This document shows, piece by piece, positions 1-12,333 of a stretch of 64,000 nucleotides of DNA. The first letter of the stretch is position 1. The number at the start of each line of letters is the position of its first letter. Made by a program: the position numbers and the translations under genes. Under the pieces are notes generated by a model, which ran no database searches, was not told where the DNA came from, and saw only the letters and a list, made by a program, of their open reading frames with translations. The stretch is from Motacilla alba alba (lineage: Eukaryota > Chordata > Aves > Passeriformes > Motacillidae): positions 47,619,016 through 47,683,015 of the forward strand of contig NC_052019.1 of the NCBI RefSeq assembly GCF_015832195.1. Direction: 5' to 3'.

Positions 1-373
1 CCTGACAGTGAAACATGTAAAAATACCTTTCTAGTTATTATACTCTTTAGATGTAAAGAACAAATCCTGTTATTCTGAAAGGTGATACAGTCATCAAAAA
101 TCCCCATTGCATTAGGTAGGGTGTTAATCAATCACTCATTGTTCATGTGCTTTTTTTGTCATTTATGAGCAACAAAGAAATTTGTACAGTGGGGGTGAGA
201 AATCTGTAAGGTAGAATATTGTCCTGTGAGGGCAACAGAAAATTCTGGTTTAGTTAATATCTCTTCACTTGAGAATTAAAATACCTTTGAATTTGGGTGC
301 TATCTATGAAACCTTAAGTAAGTACTGAGATGTTGGTTTAGGTTTTTTTCCTATTTTTTTTTCTCTTTTTTAG
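1..373 (+). other. PPA2: Intron of PPA2 (partial, left edge)
   Basis: This AT-rich unique sequence lies upstream of the first visible PPA2 exon. It ends in a long pyrimidine tract and a TAG acceptor at 371-373. I see no other gene or repeat in it. The intron begins outside the window. Confidence 0.6.
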
Positions 374-413
374 GCACCAGCATTTATGAATGGAGATCCT
401 ATTTCACCAGAAG
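374..413 (+). CDS. PPA2: PPA2 penultimate coding exon (inorganic pyrophosphatase 2, mitochondrial; partial)
   Basis: This 40-nt exon lies between a polypyrimidine/TAG acceptor and a GTATCT donor. It reads APAFMNGDPISPE and leaves one base (G) to complete a Val codon with the next exon. The joined reading gives ...ISPEVDSWYF, which resembles the C-terminus of soluble inorganic pyrophosphatases (human PPA1 ends near DVDKWF, recalled from memory). The identification rests mainly on synteny: in human, PPA2 is the gene convergent with TET2, and this gene ends tail-to-tail with TET2. PPA2 hydrolyses pyrophosphate to phosphate in the mitochondrial matrix. The catalytic part of the protein lies outside the window. 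The exon is short and divergent, so the symbol is likely rather than certain. Confidence 0.65.
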
Positions 414-1446
414 GTATCTTTTTTCTCAGATGTCATATGACTTCTCTTAATTGCTGGCTTTAAAAATGGACATGAAAACTGCTTTGTTGCAAAAAGCAAA
501 TTTTGTGTATATGAAAATTAGAATAGTTATATCCTGTCATGTGGTATTGCCTGTCTCCTGCTAAATAGAACATGAACAGAAATTCATGAATGCTTTGTGG
601 GAGAAGATTACTTTTGAGTGAAAGTGTCGTCCACATAAAAAGACAAGACAAAATTTTTCTCTTACTGATTTTGCAAGGCAAATGCATGACATTTATCCTT
701 TTTAAATGAGATAGGTTGCTTTGCCTTAGTTTTTGTCATTCTGCACAGTAGCTAACTAATCAAATAAACAGCTGCTTTTCCTAAAATTGATATTACCATA
801 CCTACTTTTAAAGTGTAAGTTCTAAAGACAAAATTTCATCCTTTCACTGTTATGACTATTTTCCATGTTAACAGAACATGTGTTTTTCTTTAAGAAATAA
901 GAATGCATCCTGCATTTTCAGTTTTAACTATTTCAAAAATTTTCTACTGGCAGGAACTGTAGAAGACATATGTGCTTTTTGAGATGGAGGGAGTTACAGA
1001 AATACTAAGTTAAACTTAGTTATGAGCTGAGTGCCAAAGTGTTTGAGAAGCAACATCTGTGGAGCCCATGTCATGGGAAAGCAAGTTGCATTCCATTTGC
1101 CTTTATATGGCATGCCAATAAATAGCATTTATTTACCAAAGTATTAGATCTCAGACCTCTGACAGACTGTGAGAGCATCATCTGTCTGCTCTGTGATGTT
1201 TTCCAGGGATGGTCACAACTTGTTGCAGGATTGGTACAGCCAAACTGTTAAAATGGACAGATATTATTTTGAGGCCATGCTTTTCACAGGGTGGGGAGTA
1301 GAGCTGACACAGCTAATACTGCTAACATAGCAGTATTGTTGTGGGAGGGAAGGTAGCTGAAAGGGCAGAATGTTGTTTTTTCAAGTGTTTGTGTATGACT
1401 AGTTTTATAGAACTAATGTCACTCTTGTATTTTTTGTTTGTTTTAG
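414..1446 (+). other. PPA2: Last intron of PPA2
   Basis: This 1033-nt intron has a GTATCT donor and a T-rich tract ending TTTTAG as acceptor. The sequence inside is unique and AT-rich. I see no embedded gene or repeat. Confidence 0.6.
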
Positions 1447-1551
1447 TTGATTCCTGGTACTTTTTTCCCAAGTGATGATCAAGATCTTCTGAAGGTGCAT
1501 CATCAAATCTTAAAAATCATCCCTTTCTTTGAAGATGGACAAAAGCACTGA
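1447..1551 (+). CDS. PPA2: PPA2 last coding exon (C-terminus)
   Basis: The exon opens right after a TTTTAG acceptor and continues the frame of the 40-nt exon: V-DSWYFFPSDDQDLLK, then a hydrophobic/basic tail, ending DGQKH and a TGA at 1549-1551. The V-D-x-W-[FY] motif matches the end of cytosolic PPA1. About 28 residues follow that motif, whereas I recall human PPA2 ending only a few residues after its final Trp. The tail is therefore an avian extension, a lineage-specific terminal exon, or a sign that the assignment needs checking. A canonical poly(A) signal follows within 60 nt, so this is a real gene 3' end. Identity as PPA2 rests on this motif plus the convergent arrangement with TET2. 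Confidence 0.65.
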   Translation: MIPGTFFPSDDQDLLKVHHQILKIIPFFEDGQKH

Positions 1552-1630
1552 TTGTTGGATTCCTGTTGAAACAACTTTTCAACTTGTGTAAACCTTCTCT
1601 AATGTAAATAAACTCTGCCATTATAAAATG
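1552..1630 (+). terminator. PPA2: PPA2 3'UTR and poly(A) signal
   Basis: A short 3'UTR follows the TGA, with AATAAA at 1607-1612. Cleavage is expected about 15-25 nt further on. The exact cleavage base cannot be read from the sequence. Confidence 0.65.
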
Positions 1631-4600
1631 AATGCTTCCTTTCTATGTCTGTGTAGGGTGGAGCAGAGGGAAGAGGAGGGGCTTGCTTGCTTGTTTGTTT
1701 CTGAATCTCAAAACTGCAGAACTGCTCTTACCCACTCATGGAGTGTACCAAATGAGATGAAAGATAAGTTGTCTTCAACCCTGTTCTCCAGATTTTGGAA
1801 TAATTGAGTCATTGGGTGCATTGGGTGTTAATGTCTGTCTCAGGACTTTTCTGGCCACCCTGACTATAATCCGTTTGAAGTTGACAGTAATCTTTATGTA
1901 AGAGGCTTAGGAGTTTACCATGTTCTTTGATAGGTGACTGTTTCCTCAGTTGCATTTACTTGTGTGCCCAGTTGTCTCTCAGGCTTCATAGAGTTAGGAA
2001 CAGAGCATACTTGCTTTAAAAAAAATACAACATTCCTCCAAAGATTAATTTGACTAGGAAGGACTAATGCCATAACAATTGAAGTAAGGATGCACGTGTG
2101 CTCTCTGTTCTACATCCTGTTTTGATAACTTGTGTGTTTCATCACACGGGAAGGATTTTCCTTATGGAAGGCTTCCATTTTTAGAACTGTGTGTACTTTT
2201 GATAATTATTTGTTCAATGAGACCAGGTTAATAAAATGTACAGAACTGAGCTTTGTGCTTTCATGGTACAAATATATGCCCTTTTTTCCTACTGCAGGAT
2301 TATGTCTGGCCACAGTGTTCATTAAAGACAAAAAAGGCAGCTATTAAGCAGAAAGAGAGGAAATGATAATATAGACAGACAGCTTTATCCAGCTTGTTAC
2401 TGAGACCAAAGGTGAGCATTGTCTGCTCTGTCCGATGGCGGAAACAGAAGGTTAGCGCTGCTGACATAGGGTGGAAACGGAAGACAAAGAACTGCAAAAG
2501 TTAGGCTGTGGCTTGCCAGAGAGGATTAACTTTTCCTTACAAAAAGTAAGTTTTTAGTAAGAAAGGTTTCATCTTTGGGAATGTCTCTGACTTAGGATAA
2601 AATTTCCCATCTTTAGACTCCTCTAGTGTATTGTTTAGTGTACAAGCACCAGTCACTTTAGAGGTCTCAGTCTGGGCCTCAGCACTTTGGAGGAGATGAA
2701 GTTCTCCCATCTGCATAGAGTTTTGCATTGTTTTATATTCAGGGTTTAGGTGTGATTAGGAGAAATGCAACACGAACCTCAGATATTAGGGCTACTTACA
2801 TTTTTTGTAGTCAAGAGACATGTTGCATCCAACATACGCTTACAGCACTGATTTTCCATGCTTTGTTTTATACTTAAGAATTCCAAGTATGTGCAGCATT
2901 ATACCCCCAGGTTTTCTTAAACAGAATAAGTGTCTCTTGAGTGCCCTGTGTTCTCATGCAGCCTCTCAGGATGAGATTCCTCTGGTTAGAGGTGAGCTCT
3001 TGTAGCTCGCAGAACAGCTGCTGTATTTTCCCATATGGTAGTACACCTAGGAGGCTTGCTGTTTTGTGAAGTGCTTAAGGACAGCTGAACAATGAAGGGC
3101 ACTGTGTAAAATCAAATTATTTTCCCTCTACATGGTCACTGCTGTCCTTTTTCTTAACTTTTTTTTAGACATTGCATGAAAAGTTGCACCCATGTGAAAA
3201 CCAAACATTGATTACAAATGCACCCCTGCTGAACTGTCAAGATACGCCATAAGTTATTCATTTTTAGTTCACGTAAATTTTAGCAGTATTTTTTAATTTC
3301 TAAGTATATTTATGGAATCTGATTATGAATATCAGAAGCAAAAATAAATTTCTAAATCAGGTAAGGCTTTGGGCAGGGAAATAACAAACAGTACTTGGGA
3401 AAACTGAAGTGATCAGAGATGCCTAATACTACCATAAATTTGAAAATGTTTAAGTATTTCTTTCATATTGAATATATAAGCAGATGACTGTCGTGGTGAA
3501 AGTAGTTTGGAGGAAAGGCAGGTTCTTTGAAGATTTTTCCCAGGTATGATATAAAGATGTGCTGTTACACGTAGCCTTGCTGCAAGAATGCACTGGATGC
3601 CACTGAAATTTATCAGAAATTAAGCATAATAAAGGACCTGTAGAGAGATGGGACAGAGAAACTAGAATATATTTTTCAGGTCCTAAGAAAAAAAAGTCTG
3701 AAGTACGCATTTCTTTTGTTTTGATTTCGCTTTTTTCACGGGCTAGGTCTTCTGTTTGTGTTTCTTTGCATATATGGTTCTATTTAAAATTGGTTTCATT
3801 TTAGCAGGAAGGTAACTATAGCAGTGTCCACTTTTCAATAGTTTTATGAAAGGAACTTTTTTATATCTGATACTAATATCTCCTGGAAATGAGGACATTA
3901 GGAGAAACATCACTTTTTTCTCCTGGAAGTAAATCCATCCTAACAGTATTTTTTTTCTATGTTGAATATATAATACTCACATGTACATACTTCTTTCAAG
4001 GTACATTTTCGTCCTGATTTCCTCTTTGCAGAGAAAGGAGCAGTTACTTTTTTTCTCCCCTTGCTTTTGTAACAGTGAGAGTTCTTTTTACTCACGTAAA
4101 TTATTAGCTGCTGCTCAGAATAGTACCTTTCACTGGCATGGAGTTCACACATCAATCCCCCCAGTCAAAAGTAGGGTTTGAGTTTTACTTACACAGAAAT
4201 AATGTTAATTATTCTTTAAAGTGTGAAAATAAAAGGACTGTGAAAATAGGATGGTATTGCCCCTGTCAGGATGTTATTTTCATGCTGTTAGTAATAATGG
4301 ATATACTCTGAAAACCTCTGGAAGCACAGGAAGTCATTCTGAGCTGTGTTTGGGAGAACTGTTCATAGATGTTATGCAAGGAGATATTACTCCTTGCCAT
4401 AACTTTTCTGTGTTTAAAACTTGTGAGTTACAGCATAAAGCAGTATTAAACTGATTGAAGTGTTTCATGCTTCCCTTTGCTTTCACAGGGACTGAATCTT
4501 TTTAATGCCTTGTAGTTTGATTTTTCTGGTGAAAAGGCAGACCCAGTGTTACATCACTAGGGTGCAAAGAGTTTGTTTTTTCTGCCCTTGCTGTAAAGTG

Positions 4601-7600
4601 TAAGGTGATTTCCTATCAGGTTTGACAACCTGGATTCCACTCCCTATGGACTGGAGTTCTGGGATTTAGAGAACAAATAGGAAAAAGCTCACTATTTTGA
4701 AGGTAACAGAAAGAATCTAAGAGATTCAAGCAAAAAAAAAAAAATTAACAATAGAATTCTAAATAGGAGTGACTGAAATGCTTTAAAACATGCCTAAAAA
4801 ATAAGGGCAATACGTAACAATGCTGATTTCATGCAACTGGAGAGGTCAATAGGATGCACTTGCCAAGGAAGAAAGTTTACCTACCACACAAAAGTTGTAA
4901 TTGCATCCCCTAAGTGCTCAGAAATAGTGCTTTAATCTTTAGCCACTTAAGTGGGGGAAGATAATGGAAAGCAGCAGCCATATCTACTGTTGATTTCCTG
5001 GGAGTCTCTTGGGTTGTGCAGGTAGGACCTGGGTGCTCAGCAGTGTTGACTGACTGATACACCCACACAGAGTCTCTGATTTCTCACAGCTCACTGTTAC
5101 TGCTGCATTCTCTTCCTGAAGCTACAGATGGGGTCTAGAGAGTAGACCAAAAAAAGCCAAGCTCACTGCAGCAGATTATCACTTTGCAATTATTTGTCAG
5201 CTTTGGCTAATTCATTCTTCACTGCTTCTTGTAGCAGAAGTTTTAAAATGGTCTGGGCAGAATTCAAGTAGTGCTGCATGTTTTTTTAAAATTTTCATTC
5301 TAGATCTGCTGAGTTACAAATGAATCAGTCTTGTCAGTGATTCAGTGTGTTCAGTCAGTATGTAAGATTTTTGTTGATGATTTGCTCTACTTGCAAGGGT
5401 CAAAAAAAGGAGTTTCTGTTTGTAAGGGAAACTGCAGAAGCCAGAAATAATTTCACTATTCTGTGCATGAAGACTATTTCTTATGTGCCAGTGCACTGCT
5501 GCCCTTCAGCTTTTTCCCTAAGAACATCCTCATAAAGTTTGTAGATTCTTTACAGATGTCACCAAGCTTATGACTAACCTTTTTGTTCATTATCTTTGGA
5601 AGAAAAATGCATGACTCAGGTGTTAGAGCACATATGCAAATTTGTGTGCTCAGTTGCACACTTAGTTGTTTGCTTCTGTGTACATACTAATACTTGCCTG
5701 GAAACTCAGGGGTTTTTTTCAGACTTGAAAATCCGGTTTTCTGTGCAGTGTCCATTTCTAAAAAATCACTGGATTGTCTTGTAGGCTTCTCTTTTGGGAT
5801 GAAGAGAGTAAGTGTGGTCACTGAAATGGTTGCACTTTGTAGCTATTATTAGTCCTATGCTCATTTATTGGTGTGTATGAGGATAGGGATATTGGAATGT
5901 TAAGCAACTGGTTGGTGTACTGTGTAATTTGCCTGCTGCTTTTGTACCAACTACAAGTTTGGGGATTCTCTCAAGCATTTTGTATTTCACATTTTTAATT
6001 TGCTGAAGAGTAAACATCTACCTGTAATCAAAAGCTTTACGTTGGAGTACAAATAATTAGCTTTAAATTCTGCTTCTCCATAGTGGATTTGGGCATACAT
6101 CGTGGGCTTGGGCAGGCCAAGTCATCTTTATTCTACCTGTAAAATGGGTACAAATTTATGAGTGATCTGATTTTTGATAGAGACTTATCCCAACATTGAG
6201 AGGTGAACTCCTTCCAGTGTCTTGGAAAATGTAGGATTCATTCAGCTTTGTTTAGAGTGAGGAGTGGGCTATACTGACAGGCTTTCTGCAGGATTTGGCT
6301 GAAGATGCAGGCTTTGCTAGTCAGACTGATCTGCCCAAGGGTTGTCTGATGGCATAAGTATTTTAAAGAATGAAAAGAGCATCAGTGGTGATGAAAGTTC
6401 AAGGTGTAAATTGGCATCTTGTTCTTGTGAGTTCTTCAGGAGACTAGACTCAATTTTTAAGCAGGCCTTTAAGTCCCCTAATGGGTCTATTCATGGGGTT
6501 TCTTTGGAGTGAAGAAATGCCAAATTCAAAGTATAACTCCTGACCACCTGAGAGTTTTGAGCATTTTAACTTTAAATCATAGGAGACCTGGGAACAAAGC
6601 TGGTTTGAGAGTCAAAGTAAAAATATCCTGCTACTTAATCATTTATGGTGTAGTAAAAAATCACATCTGAGTGGAAACTTGCTTTCCTTGGAGAGCTGGG
6701 ATGAGAGGGAAGGTACAGTCAGGTGAGGACAAAATTCCCCTGACAGCTGTTCACTGAAATTCACTTTTTGCCTCATACTGCCTTGCTATAACTAGATTCC
6801 TTGTATGTTATTTGGGAATCAAGAGTTTTCTAACTGAAAAACCACACAAACCTCTCCCTCACTTTTTGTGTCTCTAAATAGGGATAGTATCTGTTTATGT
6901 TACAGTAATGTTGTGGACATTAGTGGCTTAAAAACCTTAAAGATCAAAGAAGTCTGATTATTAACAGATGTCTCTCCGACCCTGTAGGTTGGCAGCACAA
7001 AGCTTCTCAGTGTTCAGGAGTTTTGGGATCTTGTCAAAGAAAGTTTCTATTGCTGTGTGTATGTAGAATGGAAATCCTGCAAGAGAAAATAGTCAGGATA
7101 AGCGCTATTGTGAAGTGCATATGAAAAGAAAGTTGTAGCTAGTCATGCAACTGGGAGAACAAGAGGAGAGACCAAGGGGACTCAGATGTGGGAAAGGAAA
7201 TGGCATCTCCTGTCCCAATACAAGAAGAGATTGGAGATGTGTTTTTGTGGACCTAAGTGTCACTGCAACCTCTTTGTCCCTTATTTGCAAGCCCTGTAAA
7301 GGTGTTCTTCCCAGATTACTAATCTGCTTTGTAAAGTCTGCTCCTGGATTCACTTAGCACTTTATCTTGAGCTGGAATGGTTCAAGATACCTCCAACTGA
7401 AATGCAAATTAGTCTTAGATGTCTCTCTTTAATTCACACTTCTTGGAAGAAGTGACACAGTTCTTGAAAATACCATAATGATATTTCTGTACGTATGGGC
7501 TCTTTGTTGCATACACAGTATAGCTAATCTGAATCATACCAATATCCTTATAGTCTGCCCGAAAGTGTAATGTATGCAAGTTGCACAGCACGTGATATTT

Positions 7601-10600
7601 TCACTGAGTATGTGATCTGGTGATCTCATGTAAAGGAAATCTCTTCAAAGATGCGGGAGAAATAGGTATGAGGGACAGGATGGGAGATACGTCCTTTCCC
7701 AAGAAGGGACGAAGCAAGCTGTAGCAGTTAGTGAACATATGCACGGCAGCTCCTAAAACTTTAGGATTTTTTCCTTTTAACTTGAAAGCCTAATCTGTTT
7801 CTAAATATAAGTTTATTAAAATAAGTTCAGCAGAAATGGTTTCTTTATGGTGATTAGTTGCATAGTGAATAGATGTAGCTGACTCATTCCTGGTTCTCTT
7901 TGGGTTTTGCTTTCTGAATTTTTAAATTATACATTTTTCTATTTAAAAATGCCTATTTTTAAATTACTCATTTCAAAACCATGTTTCAGAATACTGAAGT
8001 ATTCTGACCCATCAAATGATACAGAGTATCCATAAAAATGTTTATTCTGCATAACATCTAGAAAACTGGTTTTTTTTCTGATTTTAAAGATGCTACTTTC
8101 CAGAATATGAATAATGGAGAAACCTAATTTTGCTGCCATAACCATTTTCTGCATCTATTAGAACTAGTAATCATGATCAGAGAGCATTGTAGTAGATGCA
8201 TCAAAATATACATAGCACCTCAAAGATCTAACGCTCATAAGCATAAGAAAAAGGTAAGATATGGTAGAAGAATGAAATGCTTTTCCTGTTGTGCCATGGA
8301 GAGAACTTGAGGAGCACGTGAACACCAGTTGGTTACTCAGGGGCAGTGGCTGGTATGTGAAAGAGGTGAGCTTTATACAGACCCTGACCCCTCACTTTCC
8401 ATACTGCAATGTCATGGTGCTATTGTTTGACAGTTCTGTGTTATGTGGAGGAGACTGGCTGCTTGTAACACAAAACAGCCATGTAAGGATGAATTTAGCA
8501 TACTCTACATAGTAAACATGTAGGCTATTGGGACCTTAAATGCATGGTGTTGTATCTTAATGTCTTGCTGACCTATGTACCACATGTTGCAGAGGTCCAG
8601 AAAAGGAAGCCTTGTGTTCACAGAGGATGTAGAAGTGTGACTTAGCTCAAGGAAGTTCTTTTCCCCGGAACTAAACCCTATCAGTTGTGTCCTTTTGTCA
8701 GCTGAATCCTAGAGATTCATGTCTTTCTCTAACATGCAACCAGACTGAAGAGTTTTTGAGTGAAGAGCTGCTGCCTTCCAGGGGTTAAGCTAGCATCATT
8801 TAAAGTGTTTTTGCAAACCCATTGAGCTGGCTTGGAGATTACTCACCTACCTAGCCTGTGTTACTGTAAAATACCTCTGCAGCACTGACAGAGATCTCTC
8901 ACTTCACACATGGTGGCAGGGGTGGGAAGTTGAAATCTTTTAATACATGAAGAAATTTCTGCACATAATGCAGACCTAATGTAGTCCTTCTTTTCTTCTT
9001 ACTTCCAGTCTTGTATGTTAATGAAAGTATAAACTAGATGCAATTCCTTTGGCAGGGTGGCTGAAAATATTTGTATGATGAGACTGTAGTTATCCAAGCT
9101 GAACTGTTCATAGAGTCCCAATAAGCAACTATATTTGTTAGCAAATTTCCATTAATAAGATGTTCCGGTGTAGGAGTCTGTGTATTTGGGTTTTTATTCA
9201 AGCTGATGATGTTTGTTTCAGTAGAAGTGTGGTGTTTTCGACCATATGCTCAAATGTTAACATGCTTAATGCTAGCAGCAGATAATTTACATTAAAGGAC
9301 ATGGAGCCAAGTTAAACTCAGTTGCAACTTTATTAACTGAATTACAGTATTACTAGCAAAAAACAGCTGTGATAATCAATTGAGTATGTCTTGGGTTTTT
9401 TTTCCTCTCTGATTTTTCAAATGGGCTGAGGCAGATCTGTCCTTGTTAGAAGTTGTGCTCTAATCACTACTTTAATCCCTTGTGCAGCAGTGTAGAGGGG
9501 GAATGCCAAGAGGTATTCTGCTTGAACCTGAAGCTCATGAGAGTGAGGGATAGGAGGGTGAGTATGTACAGAATTTTATTCCATCCTCCCTCCTCTTGTT
9601 AGGGAACTAGAAAATGTTACCTGTCTTTCTTTTGACAATACACAATTTAGCTATGTTAAATTAAGCAGTAGTTGTGGAAGAGAGATTTTATGGGTAAGAC
9701 TGATGCCGTTGAGTAGACTGTCCCCAAAAGGCTGTTGATGCACAATATCTAACTGTAGCAAATTCCTCATGAGCTTTCCACCTCTCAGATCAGTCTTTCA
9801 GAGTTTTATAGCTTTGATTATTTAACTGAAGCAAGGGCATTTTGATAGAAATGTCTATCAGATGGATAACCAGACTAAACAAGTCAGCAGATTTGAGGAA
9901 GTGGTAACTGAGCTAGGCATGAACAGTTAGTGATGGCCATCTCTGTTGCAGCCGGAGGAAATGGTCTGTTCATAGATTGTCAGAAATGGAACTGCAATGC
10001 AAGAATAAAATCTCTGTACTTTGTTTTAAACAGTAAGGAATAGAGCCTTACTTGGTGGGGTCCCAGCTAGGGTTAGGATGATGTGACCATGAAGTGCAGA
10101 ATTTGAATAAGCATTCAGCCTTTAAAAAAATCACCAAAACCCAACTCCTAACAACAACCTCAAACTATGGATGATCATTAAGCCAGTTTGGAAAGAGGAT
10201 CAGAAAAGTCTTTCTTTATACAGTTCCCCTTTCCATCTGAAAAAGAGAACCATCTGAGGAAGGCAGAAAGGAGAAGTTCAACGGAACTTTTATGGTTTGT
10301 TTGTTGGCAAACACTAGGCCATTTTTTTCTTTCTTTTTTTTTCTCCCTCCCTATTGCCCTTCCAAAGTTGCTAATTCTAGTTTGGCCCATTTCAGATGTT
10401 CATGGAGAGGGCTGACAAGAACTTAGCATCATAGTATGATCCAGCCACTAGTGATTTCTGCAGAAGATGGAATTTGGCATCCCGTGTGAAATATGTCTGC
10501 CTTCAGAAGCAGACTGGTTTTGAGACAAGAAGGCAGCAGAAGAGCTGTACAGTGGAGAATGAAAAGCTGAGGAATTTACACAGAGGAAAAAATTGATCTG

Positions 10601-11342
10601 CATGTGGATTAGGCAGCAGTAGAGCTCTAGAGAGTTTTCTGCTTGCTGAGCTGATGCTTCTGAGACTGGGGATAGTGAGGGTGCAGGCAAGCTGAGGGCT
10701 TGTGCGCTCCTTTTTGGAGAACAGATTTGTAGGAAGTGTTGGAACTGGAGTTGTCTGGGTGCTGAAGGTGAAAGAAGGTGATATGTATGAAAAAGAGAGA
10801 CTGTGAAGTTGAAAGAAGCAGATTTTTGTGAGAGATCTTTTTTCCCCACTTTGTGCATTACAGTTCTGATTTTATACTTGTGAGCAGGAGTGAATGAAAG
10901 AGACCCCTTTTGCCTGGGTTTGTGTCTCAGAGCCCATCATCTTTTCTGTGTCATTTGCAAAACCCCATGACACACACTGACCACAGCAGGTTGTTTCTCA
11001 TTCTGAGAACATGGTCAAACTGTGGTGAGGGATTAGAGAGGTGGTAGCCTCAACTTCCCCAGTTATTTTAGGCCCCAACCACTTCTGAAAGGAGCATAAT
11101 CTTAGGGGGAACAGTTGATTCATTCACTTCTTAAAAGCTGTCAAGCTCTCAATCTATCTTGTGTTATTTTCCTTGTTACAGTGCCTTAAGAAAAGATCCT
11201 GTAGGATGCAGGACCCAGGAAGAAAAATGGCAGCTGGAAATGTCAGGTGGAACAGAAGTAGTTCAAACAGTAGAACAAACTTCCATGTTTGCAGAAACCT
11301 TTGATCCATGCATTCACCGTGTTTTTTCCAATTTTTGTTAAT

Positions 11343-11345
<3 letters not shown>
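1631..11345. other. Intergenic region, left part
   Basis: About 9.7 kb of unique, moderately AT-rich sequence lies between PPA2 and the CpG island. It has scattered A and T runs (for example around 4731) and isolated AATAAA motifs. Open frames here are short, overlap on both strands, often begin only with GTG or TTG, and resemble no family I know. I recognise no repeat or RNA gene. Confidence 0.6.

Positions 11346-11372
<27 letters not shown>
11346..11372. repeat. Poly(T) tract
   Basis: An uninterrupted T run of about 26 bases. It could be a simple mononucleotide tract or the tail of an old minus-strand retroposed copy. The sequence to its right shows no recognisable element. Confidence 0.8.
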
Positions 11373-11373
<1 letters not shown>

Positions 11374-11799
11374 CTGCCCTGTGTCCAGTGACCTGGTCCA
11401 ATTCCTTGTATCGAGTTAGAACAGACAATGGTTTATTTCATTAAGATGATCACTTATGGAAGTTGATTGGAGAGCACAGTTCAGTGGTGCAGGCAAATGA
11501 AAAGAAATATGCTTGGAGGAGGGAGCTATGTAAATATTAAGTCAAATTTAAAACTATCGAAAACAAATAGTGGGCTCAAGTCCAGTCTAATTGTCCCTCC
11601 TGAAGCACTTGGAAAATTGTCTCTTGCATTCCAGATCCCAAATTTGAAGCGTGGTCACGCTTTGTGAAACTGAAGACTTACTACAGATGTTGATTTCTAT
11701 ACCTGATTTAGTGGTTTCAGCAAGTGGCAGATTTACGGCATCAGGACTTTCAAGTTTTATTGCAGACCGAGTCATTTAGTGACCTTTGGGTGACTCGGT

Positions 11800-12140
11800 T
11801 AAACACCTACACATAGGGAGCGTGGCCTTGAGCAGCGGGGAACGGCTCCCGGCGCTCCCGCTGCGCTTGGCCCGGGGCCGGCCGCGGGCAGAGCCGGCGC
11901 GCCCCGCACTTCTGCCCGCCAGCAGCAGGGGTAGCTCCGCCGCTGCTCCCCGGGCAGCCGCGCCGCTCCCTGCCTGCTCCTGCTTCCCTGGCAGAAGGGG
12001 CCGAGGCAGCAACCGCAGAGCTTCTCCCCCTCTCTGCCTGCGCTGGGACGGCGACAGGAAAGGGGAAGTGGTGCAGGGTGTCGGCTCAGAGGAGCGCTTT
12101 CCTGGGAGCGTGCTGCTGCCTGTGGAGGTGCGCATGGAGA
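11800..12140. promoter_or_regulatory. Isolated (orphan) CpG island
   Basis: The base composition changes sharply here. The stretch is GC-rich with many CpG dinucleotides, including GGCCGGCCGCGG-like and GGCGCGCC-like motifs, while the flanks on both sides are AT-rich and CpG-poor. It sits about 10 kb beyond the PPA2 3' end and 20 kb from the TET2 3' end, away from either gene's promoter. Such islands usually mark a promoter active in some tissue or the germ line. Long open frames cross it on both strands, but high GC alone suppresses stop codons, so they are not evidence of coding. A strong acceptor-like site and a candidate exon follow directly. Confidence 0.7.
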
Positions 12141-12186
12141 TGGGAGTTACTGCCGTTGCTTTTTCTTTCTCCCGCCCCCCCTGCAG

Positions 12187-12310
12187 GACTTGGTTATGAA
12201 GTTTGCTTTCTTGATGTTGAAACGAGTTTGTGGCAAATGCTGCAATACCCTGAGTGGAAAAAGCCATTTGAACCTAGAGGAGGCTTTCATGAGGTATGGA
12301 AAGAAGGAAG
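12187..12310 (+). other. Candidate internal exon next to the CpG island
   Basis: A long pyrimidine tract ends in CTGCAG at 12181-12186, and AAG|GTGAGC, a near-consensus donor, starts at 12311. This defines a 124-nt candidate exon on the + strand. Two of its three frames are open throughout. One reads LGYEVCFLDVETSLWQMLQ and onward; the other carries the small ORF at 12196-12333. The third is stopped by an early TGA. I recognise neither reading. It could be a non-coding RNA exon, part of an undescribed short gene driven by the CpG island, or chance. A second possible donor (GAG|GTATGG) lies inside it at 12294/12295. Confidence 0.3.
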
Positions 12311-12333
12311 GTGAGCTGAGGGAAAGCAAATGA
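12196..12333 (+). CDS. Candidate 45-residue small ORF, unknown function
   Basis: This ATG-initiated ORF has 45 codons plus a TGA and begins 10 nt after the acceptor-like CTGCAG. It starts MKFAFLMLKRVCGKCC, so it has a hydrophobic, signal-like N-terminus followed by a short Cys cluster, and ends in a charged, Lys/Glu-rich tail. It runs past the strong donor-like site at 12311, so it can be translated as written only if that site is unused. Small ORFs of this size are common by chance. I do not recognise a family and claim no function. Confidence 0.15.
   Translation: MKFAFLMLKRVCGKCCNTLSGKSHLNLEEAFMRYGKKEGELRESK

Noticed and set aside
10448..10858. 136-codon minus-strand open frame
   Set aside because: No recognisable protein or domain and no gene-like context. 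Likely chance.
11346..11372. Poly(T) run as the tail of a processed pseudogene on the minus strand
   Set aside because: The sequence to the right shows no recognisable coding or RNA sequence and no target-site duplication that I can identify.
11776..12267. Open frames of 137 and 163 codons on opposite strands across the CpG island
   Set aside because: GC-rich sequence lacks stop codons by composition. The frames overlap each other antiparallel, the + frame opens with TTG, and the protein readings are Pro/Ala/Arg/Ser-rich low complexity.
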